A stretch of 64,000 nt of DNA from Prevotella sp. (GTDB taxonomy: Bacteria > Bacteroidota > Bacteroidia > Bacteroidales > Bacteroidaceae). Below, piece after piece: positions 17,302 to 24,972 of this stretch. How positions within the stretch are numbered: the first letter of the stretch is position 1; each line of letters opens with the position of its first letter. A program made the position numbers and the translations under genes. The stretch spans positions 1 through 64,000 of the forward strand of contig JAGAGD010000115.1 in assembly GCA_017627765.1 (NCBI GenBank), written 5' to 3'. The notes beneath the pieces are model-generated. The model saw only the letters and a program-made list of their open reading frames with translations. It searched no databases and was not told where the DNA came from.

Positions 17302-19707
17302 CTAAAATTCAAATAATATACGCCCATTAATTTGTCTTCCTGTTAGATAGTTAGGTACTGCATATTGTTGATTTGTAACATCTGTTATCCAGTAATATGA
17401 ATTTACATTATTAATACCAAATAGATTTAGACAGTCTATTCCTAACCATATATTTTTTACTATACTTTTCTTTTCTTTACGCTCATTGTCAAGTAATCTA
17501 TAGCTCATTCCTATATCAGCGCGTTTATATGCTGGGGCTCTAAATGAATTTCTTTCAAGTGGAGTATGTGGAGCTGAAAATGGAAGTCCATCAGCATATG
17601 ACAATTTAAGTGACATTTTCCACCTTTCTGTACCCGGAAAATAATCGGTGAAAAACAAATTAAATGCATATCGTTGGTCTGTCGGCAATGGAATGTTAAC
17701 ACCATGTAGGCGCATATTCGTATTCATTATGGAGAAACTTACCCACGAATCAGTCCCAGGTACAAATTCACCATATAACTTAAGGTCAACTCCCATTATG
17801 TGTCCTGAAGCTTCATTTATTCCATAATATACAACTTTAACATTATTGACACTATATGGAACAAGATTAGACAATAATTTATAATAAGTCTCAGCTGTAA
17901 ATTTATAGTTTCTATCTCTCATCTTAAACTTATAATCTATTGCTGCAATAAAGTGTATAGAGCGCTGGCTTTTAATTTTACTATTAAGCGAAGCAAAAGT
18001 TACACCATTTACAGTAGATGTATCACGTAGTTCTTTATAAAATGGAGCTTGATAATATAAACCTGTAGCAAAACGGAATAATATGTTATGATTATAAGCA
18101 GGAGTAACCACTAAAGATGCACGAGGTGATACGATAGATTCTTTATTGTAATTCCAATGACTAAATCTAATACCATAATTTAATATAAAACGTGAATGTC
18201 CGCCTGGACTTGTGAATCTATATGAATCTTGTATAAAAGATTCGAATCGTTTAGTTTTCAGTTCATTACGTGAATTTAAAGAATATATCATAAATAGGTC
18301 TTTACCAGTATGTGGTATACTGTATCCTGCAGAATCTCTCATTTCATATTCCCGACTTTTTTCTCTAATTTTCTCTAATTTATATGATAATCCAAATAAA
18401 ATATCATGATTCTTGGGTTTATGGTTTAAAACCATTTTAAATGTCTCAACATTTGCCTTCAAATAATTTCTTGCATGTTCCATGTAAGTTCCTACGCCAA
18501 GATTTTCGCTTGTTTCAGTTTGAGTAAGCCAATATTGACCTTGGATGTCATAGGTTTCCTGCTCTTTGGTATAGAAAGCACTTGCAATTAGTGATAATGA
18601 AGTCTTATCTGTTATATGTCTAGTAACATTTAATGTTCCAAAATAAGTCCTGAATAAATCTTTCTCTTTACCATCAAAATAGACCTTGAAAGATTTTACA
18701 TTTTCTAGTGTTCCAAAATTTGTTTCCCTATCTTCCGGTTCAAAATTATAATGGTTTTCTGATATGTTTCCTATTATATCAATTGTCCATCGTTTATTTG
18801 GACGAAAACTCATATACGTTTGATAATCTAGAAAATTAGGATTATATTCTCCATTAGTTTGCAAACTACCAAGTAAATATCTATTTGTTTTATATCGAAT
18901 ACCATTTATCCAAGAAATTTTCTTTGTGCCAAAACCTATATATCCATTTGCTCCGAGTAAACTAGCAGCAAATGAACCTTCAACAATGCTTTTGTGTCCA
19001 TATTTTGGTTCAAGTCTTTTATATGTTATATCAAGTGCTGATGACATTTTGTCACCGTATTTTGCATCATATCCTCCTGTTGAGAAATTTATTTGTTTTA
19101 CTAAATCTGGATTTATAATTGACAAACCTTCTTGTTGTCCACTTCTCACCAAAAATGGTCGATAAACTTCTACGTCATTTATATAAACACTATTTTCATC
19201 AAATGAACCTCCTCGTACATTATATTGAGAAGACAATTCACTATGTGTTGATACTCCTGCCTGTCCTTGAATAAGTTCTTCAACGGCATTGCCTGTAACT
19301 GATGGCATTGCTTTCATAACTTGAGCATCAATAGTTTGTACTTGTCCTATTTGCTTTCTTGTACCTGTAACTTCAACCTCACCTAATTCTGAATCACTAA
19401 AAAGTTGGATTTGCAGGGTTTGTTTACCCCTTGGGTTTCTAAGTACACGAGTTTTAGTTTTATATCCAATCATCGAAAATCTCACGACTACACTATCTTC
19501 GGAAGTTAAGTCGATTGAGAATTCTCCTTTCAAGTTCGTCATTGTCATTTTTCCCTGCTTGACAACTGCAACATTGGCTAACTCTATAGGATTATTTTCC
19601 GTATCACTTACTTTACCTTGCAAAGTAAATGTCTGTGCCATGATTTCTATATTACCTAATGCAGAAACAAAAGAAATCAAAATAATTAAAAATATTTTCC
19701 TTTTCAT
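17302..19707 (-). CDS. TonB-dependent outer-membrane receptor with carboxypeptidase-like N-domain
   Basis: I place the start at 19707, giving 801 aa that begin with a signal peptide (MKRKIFLIILISFVSALGNI). The longer reading to 19809 adds 34 residues and overlaps the divergent kinase gene. Residues about 26-115 form the carboxypeptidase-D-like regulatory domain (LQGKVSDTENNPIELANVAV). The plug domain follows (GNAVEELIQGQAGVSTHSELS to YNVRGGSFDENSVYINDVEV), then a beta-barrel ending in an aromatic residue (GRILFEF). There is no SusD partner and no glycan-utilisation gene nearby, so this is not a standard SusC. The substrate cannot be read from sequence. Confidence 0.9.
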   Translation of the reverse strand: MKRKIFLIILISFVSALGNIEIMAQTFTLQGKVSDTENNPIELANVAVVKQGKMTMTNLKGEFSIDLTSEDSVVVRFSMIGYKTKTRVLRNPRGKQTLQIQLFSDSELGEVEVTGTRKQIGQVQTIDAQVMKAMPSVTGNAVEELIQGQAGVSTHSELSSQYNVRGGSFDENSVYINDVEVYRPFLVRSGQQEGLSIINPDLVKQINFSTGGYDAKYGDKMSSALDITYKRLEPKYGHKSIVEGSFAASLLGANGYIGFGTKKISWINGIRYKTNRYLLGSLQTNGEYNPNFLDYQTYMSFRPNKRWTIDIIGNISENHYNFEPEDRETNFGTLENVKSFKVYFDGKEKDLFRTYFGTLNVTRHITDKTSLSLIASAFYTKEQETYDIQGQYWLTQTETSENLGVGTYMEHARNYLKANVETFKMVLNHKPKNHDILFGLSYKLEKIREKSREYEMRDSAGYSIPHTGKDLFMIYSLNSRNELKTKRFESFIQDSYRFTSPGGHSRFILNYGIRFSHWNYNKESIVSPRASLVVTPAYNHNILFRFATGLYYQAPFYKELRDTSTVNGVTFASLNSKIKSQRSIHFIAAIDYKFKMRDRNYKFTAETYYKLLSNLVPYSVNNVKVVYYGINEASGHIMGVDLKLYGEFVPGTDSWVSFSIMNTNMRLHGVNIPLPTDQRYAFNLFFTDYFPGTERWKMSLKLSYADGLPFSAPHTPLERNSFRAPAYKRADIGMSYRLLDNERKEKKSIVKNIWLGIDCLNLFGINNVNSYYWITDVTNQQYAVPNYLTGRQINGRILFEF

Positions 19708-19774
19708 TATACTATATAACGCTATTTCTCCGTTATTATTGTGTAATAATGTTATCAAATCATTGTTTTTCACT

Positions 19775-20884
19775 ATGAAAAAATATCTTTTAGCAATAGA
19801 CTCTTTCAAAGGGTGTATGACAACCTTTGAGATTGAAGAAATTGTCAGAGAAACTATACTGTCATTTGAACCAGAATCTAAAGTTGTTTGTATTCCGCTA
19901 TCAGATGGTGGAGAGGGTATGTTGTCAATTATTCAAAAATTAGAGGGTTTTTCTATTGTAGAATGCAATTGTCATGATGCCTTAATGAGGAGAATTAAAG
20001 CACAATATGGTGTTGGTAGAGATGGTACTGCCATTATAGAAAGCGCTTTAACATGTGGAATTAACTTGTTGTCTGATACAACTTTATGCCCAGTTAAGGC
20101 AACAACATATGGAGTGGGAGAGATGTTAGCTGATGCAATTAAAAGAGGTTGCAATAATATACTTATAGGTTTAGGTGGAAGTGCCACAAGTGATTGCGGA
20201 ATAGGAATGTTGCAAGCCCTTATTGATATATTTGCAACGAACAAGACTATTTTTGAAGTAAAAGCTTTTTTTAAAACAAATTTTCCAAATTTGACGATCA
20301 CAATTGCTTGTGACGTAAATAATGTTTTATTTGGTGATAATGGGGCGGCATATGTTTTTGGTCCTCAAAAAGGAGCTAAAAATGATGATATCTTCATATT
20401 GGACAGAAAGGCAAAAACATTTTCTACAATAGCATCAAATATTATGGGGATAGATTGCTCGATGTGTCCAGGTGCAGGTGCTGCAGGTGGACTAGGATAT
20501 GCATTTATGCAGTTTTTTAATGCAAATGTAGTTTCTGGAACAGACATAATTATGGAATTAACATCTTTAAAACAAAAAATCAAAGATTCTGATATAGTCA
20601 TAACAGGAGAAGGAAAAGCAGATAAACAAACTTTGCAAGGCAAAGCTCCATATGGTATACTTAATGCTGCTAAGTTATACAAAAAGCCAGTTGTTCTAGT
20701 TGCTGGCCTGATAAAAGATAAAAAATTACTAAGAGATGCTGGATTTGACTATTTACTTGAATTGAATTCTAACATACCTAGTAGTGATTCTAATAATGTT
20801 CAACAAAAATATTTAGATATTGATTACAATAGAAAAGTTATTAGTAATAAATTACCAATTTTCCTATCTAAACTAACTTTTTAA
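19775..20884 (+). CDS. Glycerate kinase (GlxK/GarK family)
   Basis: I start at the ATG at 19775 (369 aa, MKKYLLAIDSFKGCMTTFEI). The in-frame extension back to 19559 lies inside the divergent receptor gene and is rejected. Family motifs are DSFKG at the start, PLSDGGEGML, IGLGGSATSDCGIGM, AGAAGGLGYAFMQFF and VITGEGKADKQTLQGKAP. The enzyme phosphorylates D-glycerate to 2- or 3-phosphoglycerate, feeding lower glycolysis or serine synthesis. The 67-bp gap to the receptor must hold both promoters. The gene is more AT-rich than rpsA or serC, as are most moderately expressed genes here. Confidence 0.92.
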   Translation: MKKYLLAIDSFKGCMTTFEIEEIVRETILSFEPESKVVCIPLSDGGEGMLSIIQKLEGFSIVECNCHDALMRRIKAQYGVGRDGTAIIESALTCGINLLSDTTLCPVKATTYGVGEMLADAIKRGCNNILIGLGGSATSDCGIGMLQALIDIFATNKTIFEVKAFFKTNFPNLTITIACDVNNVLFGDNGAAYVFGPQKGAKNDDIFILDRKAKTFSTIASNIMGIDCSMCPGAGAAGGLGYAFMQFFNANVVSGTDIIMELTSLKQKIKDSDIVITGEGKADKQTLQGKAPYGILNAAKLYKKPVVLVAGLIKDKKLLRDAGFDYLLELNSNIPSSDSNNVQQKYLDIDYNRKVISNKLPIFLSKLTF

Positions 20885-21264
20885 TTTATGATAAAATGCA
20901 ATTTACACATGTATTTTTTTATTAATCGACATTATGATAAATAGAGTTGTGTGAAAAGTTAAGTAGACAAAAGAAGAGAATTTATTAATTGCAAAAGAAT
21001 TTAGACGTTTTACTATTCCGTATTTTAATAGGCACTTTAAAATAGACTAAAAGAAATAAAACTGGCCTGAATTTATAAATCATAACCTTTTAAATATTGT
21101 TTGACACCAAATACATTCATTTATCACGAAAGCTCTATAAATTTGAACGAATCAGCCTTTTATTTTTGATGAAGATTCAAATTTATTCAAGTGCTGTTGG
21201 CGTATATAGACCTTCATAAACAATTAAAAGCGGAACTTACCATGGTGATAAAGTCGATATATGC
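20885..21264. other. Intergenic stretch, nothing recognised
   Basis: This gap of about 380 bp between glycerate kinase and the tRNA-Thr/SRP RNA unit has stops in all frames. I saw no repeat shared with the other long gaps and no convincing RNA fold. It could hold a decayed gene, but no family is recognisable. Confidence 0.4.
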
Positions 21265-21292
21265 AAAAAAGAGAGTCCTTTTCAGAACTCTC
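21265..21292 (-). terminator. Terminator of the SRP RNA/tRNA-Thr unit
   Basis: On the minus strand GAGAGTTC (21292-21285) pairs with GGACTCTC (21278-21271), with one wobble pair, and a run of six T follows (21270-21265). It lies 15 bases after the tRNA 3' end. Confidence 0.88.
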
Positions 21293-21306
21293 CTTTGCGT
21301 TTTTTG

Positions 21307-21380
21307 AGCCTCTTGTCGGATTCGAACCAACGACCCCGAGATTACAAATCACGTGCTCTGGCCAACTGAGCTAAAGAGGC
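21307..21380 (-). tRNA. tRNA-Thr (anticodon TGT)
   Basis: The acceptor stem is GCCTCTT/AAGAGGC. The D-arm is TAGCTCAGTTGGCCAGAGCA, the anticodon loop TTTGTAA (anticodon TGT), and the T-arm GTTCGAATC. All fold in cloverleaf order over 74 nt. CCA is not encoded (CTC follows). It lies two bases downstream of the SRP RNA, so both are probably cut from one transcript. Confidence 0.96.
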
Positions 21381-21382
21381 AG

Positions 21383-21483
21383 GTGGGCAAGCTACCTATA
21401 TCGCGCCGCTACAACCAACTACCTTTGCTACGTTCCCGTCCTGGAGGATTCGAAGGGAGCTGGCCGTATAGGACTTACCCATT
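21383..21483 (-). ncRNA. ffs: Signal recognition particle RNA, small bacterial type
   Basis: On the minus strand the apical domain-IV loop is recognisable as CCAGGACGGGAACGTAGCAA. It corresponds to the CAGGTCCGGAAGGAAGCAGC region of E. coli 4.5S RNA that binds Ffh. The two ends form a long stem: TGGGTAAGTCCTATA pairs with TATAGGTAGCTTGCCCA with one wobble and a small bulge. The size, about 100 nt, fits the small SRP RNA. A -7 box TAATTTTG (21500-21493, minus) lies about 10 bases before the proposed 5' end. tRNA-Thr follows immediately. Confidence 0.87.
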
Positions 21484-21633
21484 TTCGAAGTGCAAAATTA
21501 CAATAAAAAATCTAATGATTGATAATATGTACACTTTTTTTAAAGAATTTAACACAAATATTCCGATATTTAATTTAATATGTCGTGATTTCAATGTAAA
21601 ATATAAATATTTGCCTTTTTAACTATATGATAT

Positions 21634-21665
21634 TTTGTATAATTAAATTAAAAGTATTACTTTTG
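21634..21665 (+). promoter_or_regulatory. Promoter of the DUF4199-to-uvrA gene run
   Basis: TTTG (21634-21637), a 20-bp spacer and TACTTTTG (21658-21665) match both consensus boxes exactly. The first start codon is 31 bases downstream. Confidence 0.85.
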
Positions 21666-21696
21666 CTGATATTTTATTATATGAATATTTTTGTCT

Positions 21697-22254
21697 ATGC
21701 TAGTAAATAGTGAAAATACGTTTTTTTCGAAATACAAACAATTAAAAGCTTATGCTCGAATAGAAGGAATAATCGTTGGAGTCCTAATGAGTATTTGTTT
21801 TATGTTTTTTATAGGTGGATTTAGAAATATTCTACTAAGTTCCATATCCCTTTTATTTTTATTTTCGATTTTTTTATACATAACTATAAGAACTATCAGA
21901 TTTCAAAACAAAATAGTTGAAGAACGTCTATCATTCAGGAGAGCATTCGCTTTTCCTTTCTATTCATTATTATATGGAAATATAATATTCGTTGTATTTC
22001 TTTTAGTCTATTTTATATGGTTTGATAATGGTTATTTTATTGATCAATATCTCATAATGATTAATGATACTAGAAATTCCACAATATTTCAAGATTATGG
22101 TATTACAAATAATGATATAAAACAGATTTCAACACAATTAAGTGAGGTCAGCCCAATTGACATATCATTTCAGTTTTTCATTACAAATGTAATTATATCT
22201 GCATTTGTAAGTGTTATAGTAGCAATAATAACTAGGTTATATAATAGAATTTAA
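21697..22254 (+). CDS. DUF4199 membrane protein
   Basis: I start at the ATG at 21697 (185 aa), two codons inside a longer TTG reading. Four hydrophobic segments are visible: about residues 19-40 (EGIIVGVLMSICFMFFIGG), 42-64, 84-105 and a last one near the C-terminus (FFITNVIISAFVSVIVAIIT). The pattern fits the DUF4199 family, common in Bacteroidetes and often next to a GT2 glycosyltransferase, as here. No catalytic motif is seen. A role in envelope glycan or lipid handling is only suggested by this pairing. It is first in a run of five closely spaced genes. Confidence 0.8.
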   Translation: MLVNSENTFFSKYKQLKAYARIEGIIVGVLMSICFMFFIGGFRNILLSSISLLFLFSIFLYITIRTIRFQNKIVEERLSFRRAFAFPFYSLLYGNIIFVVFLLVYFIWFDNGYFIDQYLIMINDTRNSTIFQDYGITNNDIKQISTQLSEVSPIDISFQFFITNVIISAFVSVIVAIITRLYNRI

Positions 22255-22267
22255 ACATAAAAAAGTA

Positions 22268-23233
22268 ATGGATATTTCAGTTATAATACCTCTTTTTAAT
22301 GAGGAAGAGTCATTACCTGAACTTTTTGCTTGGATTAAGAAAGTTATGGATACAAATAACTTTACTTATGAAGTTATTTTTGTCAATGATGGCTCAACAG
22401 ATAATTCGTGGAATGTTATAGAAAAATTAAGTAGTGAAAATAAAGAAGTAAAAGGAATTAAGTTCCGTAGGAATTACGGCAAAAGCCCTGCCCTATTCTT
22501 TGGCTTTAAAGAGGCCGTTGGTGATGTCGTTATTACTATGGATGCAGATCTACAAGACTCACCAGATGAGATTCCAGAGTTGTATAGAATGATTACTGAG
22601 GACAACTATGATTTAGTCTCTGGTTACAAACAAAAAAGATACGACCCACTATCGAAAACAATTCCGACAAAACTTTTTAATGCTACAGCAAGGAAAATAA
22701 GTGGAATAAAAAATCTACATGATTTTAATTGTGGACTGAAAGCATATAAAAAAGATGTTGTAAAGAATATAGAGGTTTATGGTGAAATGCATCGTTATAT
22801 TCCTTATCTTGCTAAAAATGCAGGATTTAACAAGATTGGAGAGAAAGTTGTTCATCATCAAGCGCGTAAGTATGGAAAATCAAAATTTGGACTAAACCGT
22901 TTTATAAATGGCTATTTAGATTTGATTACATTATGGTTCTTAAGTACTTTCGGAAGGAAACCCATGCACGTTTTTGGATTTTTAGGAAGTATAATGTTTC
23001 TTCTGGGTTTCGTTGCTACTGTAATAATTGGTATTGATAAACTCATAGCATTATCTAATGGAGTTCCACAACGTCTTATTACAGATAGTCCATATTTCTA
23101 CATATCTTTAACGACAATGATGATTGGCACACAATTGTTTATTGCTGGTTTTTTAGGCGATTTGATAAGTAGATCTTCTCAAGGAAGAAATGATTACCAG
23201 ATAGAAAAAACAATTAGAATTGGCTCAATCTAA
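22268..23233 (+). CDS. Family 2 glycosyltransferase, polyprenyl-phosphate type
   Basis: This 321-aa protein has a GT-A domain (residues 1-230) that starts DISVIIPLFNEEESLPELF. It contains FVNDGSTDNSW and the metal-binding MDADLQDSPDEIPEL. Two C-terminal membrane helices follow (HVFGFLGSIMFLLGFVATVI and YISLTTMMIGTQLFIAGFLG). This matches ArnC, GtrB and dolichol-phosphate mannose synthase-like enzymes, which move a sugar from a nucleotide donor to a polyprenyl phosphate on the inner membrane. Sugar and acceptor cannot be told from sequence. It follows the DUF4199 gene by 13 bases, and apbE starts one base after its stop codon. Confidence 0.9.
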   Translation: MDISVIIPLFNEEESLPELFAWIKKVMDTNNFTYEVIFVNDGSTDNSWNVIEKLSSENKEVKGIKFRRNYGKSPALFFGFKEAVGDVVITMDADLQDSPDEIPELYRMITEDNYDLVSGYKQKRYDPLSKTIPTKLFNATARKISGIKNLHDFNCGLKAYKKDVVKNIEVYGEMHRYIPYLAKNAGFNKIGEKVVHHQARKYGKSKFGLNRFINGYLDLITLWFLSTFGRKPMHVFGFLGSIMFLLGFVATVIIGIDKLIALSNGVPQRLITDSPYFYISLTTMMIGTQLFIAGFLGDLISRSSQGRNDYQIEKTIRIGSI

Positions 23234-23234
23234 A

Positions 23235-24257
23235 ATGTGTAAAAAGCAACAACACATCAGCTATTGGCAGATTATAGTTTTAATACTGCTGATTATTGGC
23301 TCAATATATATAATATGTAGTCACAAGAATTCACCTTATCAGAAAGATGATGGTGTTATTTTTGGAACAACCTACCATATTATATATCAAAATGACAGAA
23401 AGCTAACAAATGAGATTGAAGCGATTTTTGCTGCAATAGACGAGTCTCTATCACCTTTTAATAAAAATTCTATAATAACAAAAGTTAATAATAATATTCC
23501 TGTCAATCTAAATGACTATTTTATAGATGTTTTCAATTTTTCTATGAGAATAGCTAAGCTAACTAATGGAGCTTTTGATCCGACTGTAGCCCCATTAGTG
23601 AATGCTTGGGGGTTCGGTTTTAAGGAAAACCAAGAGGTTTCTCCAAAAAGCATAGATAGCCTTAGGCATATTGTTGGTTATCAAAACATCTCAATAAAAG
23701 CGAATAAAGTAGTTAAGCAAAATCCCAAAATAACCCTTGATTTTAGTGCTATTGCAAAAGGATATGCATGTGATGTAATTGCAAATATGTTTAAAGAAAA
23801 CAATATCTCCAATTTCATGATTGAAGTTGGAGGAGAAATCGTTGCTCATGGCGTTAATCCAAATAACGATAAATGGAACATTGGCATAGCATCTCCAATT
23901 GACAACAATGAAAGCATTGACAATTCATATCAGGCTGTTATAAGCATAAGTGATAATGCGTTAGCAACAAGTGGAAACTATAGAAATTTTTATTATAAAA
24001 ACAGGAAGAAATTTGCACATACAATAGATCCTAAGACTGGTTATCCTGTTCAGCATAGTCTTTTGTCTGCAACGGTTATTGCACCGACTTGTGCCATAGC
24101 TGACGCTTACGCTACATCTTTTATGGTTATGGGTATGGATAAGGCTAAGCATATTTTGAATAAGCACAAAGAACTTAAAGCATACTTCATTTATACCGAT
24201 GAGAATGGAAATAATAAGACCTGGTTTTCTCAATCTTTAAAAGATGTAATAAATTAA
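23235..24257 (+). CDS. apbE: FAD:protein FMN transferase
   Basis: I start at the ATG at 23235 (340 aa). A TTG reading from 23220 would overlap the glycosyltransferase. The N-terminus has one membrane segment (IIVLILLIIGSIYIICSH) that anchors or exports the enzyme. ApbE motifs are FSAIAKGYACDVIANMF, MIEVGGEIVAHG, ATSGNYRNF and HTIDPKTGYP. It attaches FMN through a phosphodiester bond to threonine in flavoproteins such as NqrB, NqrC and RnfG. That fits a sodium-based anaerobic respiration, though no nqr or rnf gene is in the window. The downstream crp-type gene begins five bases after its stop. Confidence 0.94.
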   Translation: MCKKQQHISYWQIIVLILLIIGSIYIICSHKNSPYQKDDGVIFGTTYHIIYQNDRKLTNEIEAIFAAIDESLSPFNKNSIITKVNNNIPVNLNDYFIDVFNFSMRIAKLTNGAFDPTVAPLVNAWGFGFKENQEVSPKSIDSLRHIVGYQNISIKANKVVKQNPKITLDFSAIAKGYACDVIANMFKENNISNFMIEVGGEIVAHGVNPNNDKWNIGIASPIDNNESIDNSYQAVISISDNALATSGNYRNFYYKNRKKFAHTIDPKTGYPVQHSLLSATVIAPTCAIADAYATSFMVMGMDKAKHILNKHKELKAYFIYTDENGNNKTWFSQSLKDVIN

Positions 24258-24262
24258 AGACG

Positions 24263-24961
24263 ATGGACAATTCAAGTAATTATCAGCTACTAGTTGACAG
24301 AATGTTGTCCCTTCCCCTTTTTATGGGAATGACACAGGGCTCAATGAATGAAATAATGACCCAAACGAGATTAGATTTTCATAAATATGTAGCTAATGAA
24401 AAAATTATTTGTGCAGAAGATCCATGCGACTCACTTCTGTTCTTAATAAAAGGAAATATTCTAATGTCCACTTGCTCTATAAATAAGACTTACATTTTTG
24501 AAGAAGAGCTGAAGTCACCAGCTGTTATAGAGCCTGAACGTTTGTTTGGTTTTTCCCAACGATATTTCAGTTCTTATTCCACTTTAACCGAATGTAGTAT
24601 TGTTAAAATATTAAAAGAGGATGTTCTAAGTCTAGCTTCAAAATATGAAATATTCCATTTTAATCTTTTAAATATAATATCAACACGTTCCCAAAGAGAC
24701 AGAATTAGGATTTGGCAAAATTTACCAAATGGAATAGTTAAAAAAATAACCTCTTTCATATTAGACCATTGCATATATCCTGCAGGTAAGAAAAAAATGG
24801 TTATAACGATGCAGCAGTTATCGCAATATCTGTATGAGAGCAGGTTGAACACTTCTCAGACACTGCATGAGTTAGAAGAAAAGAAACTAATAATAATGAA
24901 ACGAGGAATTATTGAAATCCCAAAACTTGAGCAGCTTATTAGTTATAAAAATTCTCTATGA
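24263..24961 (+). CDS. Crp/Fnr-type transcription regulator
   Basis: This 232-aa protein has an N-terminal cyclic-nucleotide-binding-like domain (about residues 20-130) and a C-terminal winged helix (about 150-225, VITMQQLSQYLYESRLNTSQ onward, then LHELEEKKLI). The cNMP domain lacks the canonical GEL..RAA phosphate-binding cassette, so cAMP binding is doubtful. No FNR-type cysteine cluster is seen at the N-terminus. The effector is unknown. Location between apbE and uvrA, with gaps of 5 and 11 bases, means it is co-transcribed with both and could regulate its own operon. Confidence 0.87.
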   Translation: MDNSSNYQLLVDRMLSLPLFMGMTQGSMNEIMTQTRLDFHKYVANEKIICAEDPCDSLLFLIKGNILMSTCSINKTYIFEEELKSPAVIEPERLFGFSQRYFSSYSTLTECSIVKILKEDVLSLASKYEIFHFNLLNIISTRSQRDRIRIWQNLPNGIVKKITSFILDHCIYPAGKKKMVITMQQLSQYLYESRLNTSQTLHELEEKKLIIMKRGIIEIPKLEQLISYKNSL

Positions 24962-24972
24962 CTTTGTAAACC

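Noticed and set aside
19559..19774. 72-residue N-terminal extension of glycerate kinase
   Set aside because: It lies inside the divergent receptor gene and precedes the family-conserved start MKKYLLAIDSFKG.
21353..21622. 89-aa open frame on the plus strand over the tRNA-Thr/SRP RNA region
   Set aside because: It is antisense to two structured RNAs, and its composition follows from them.
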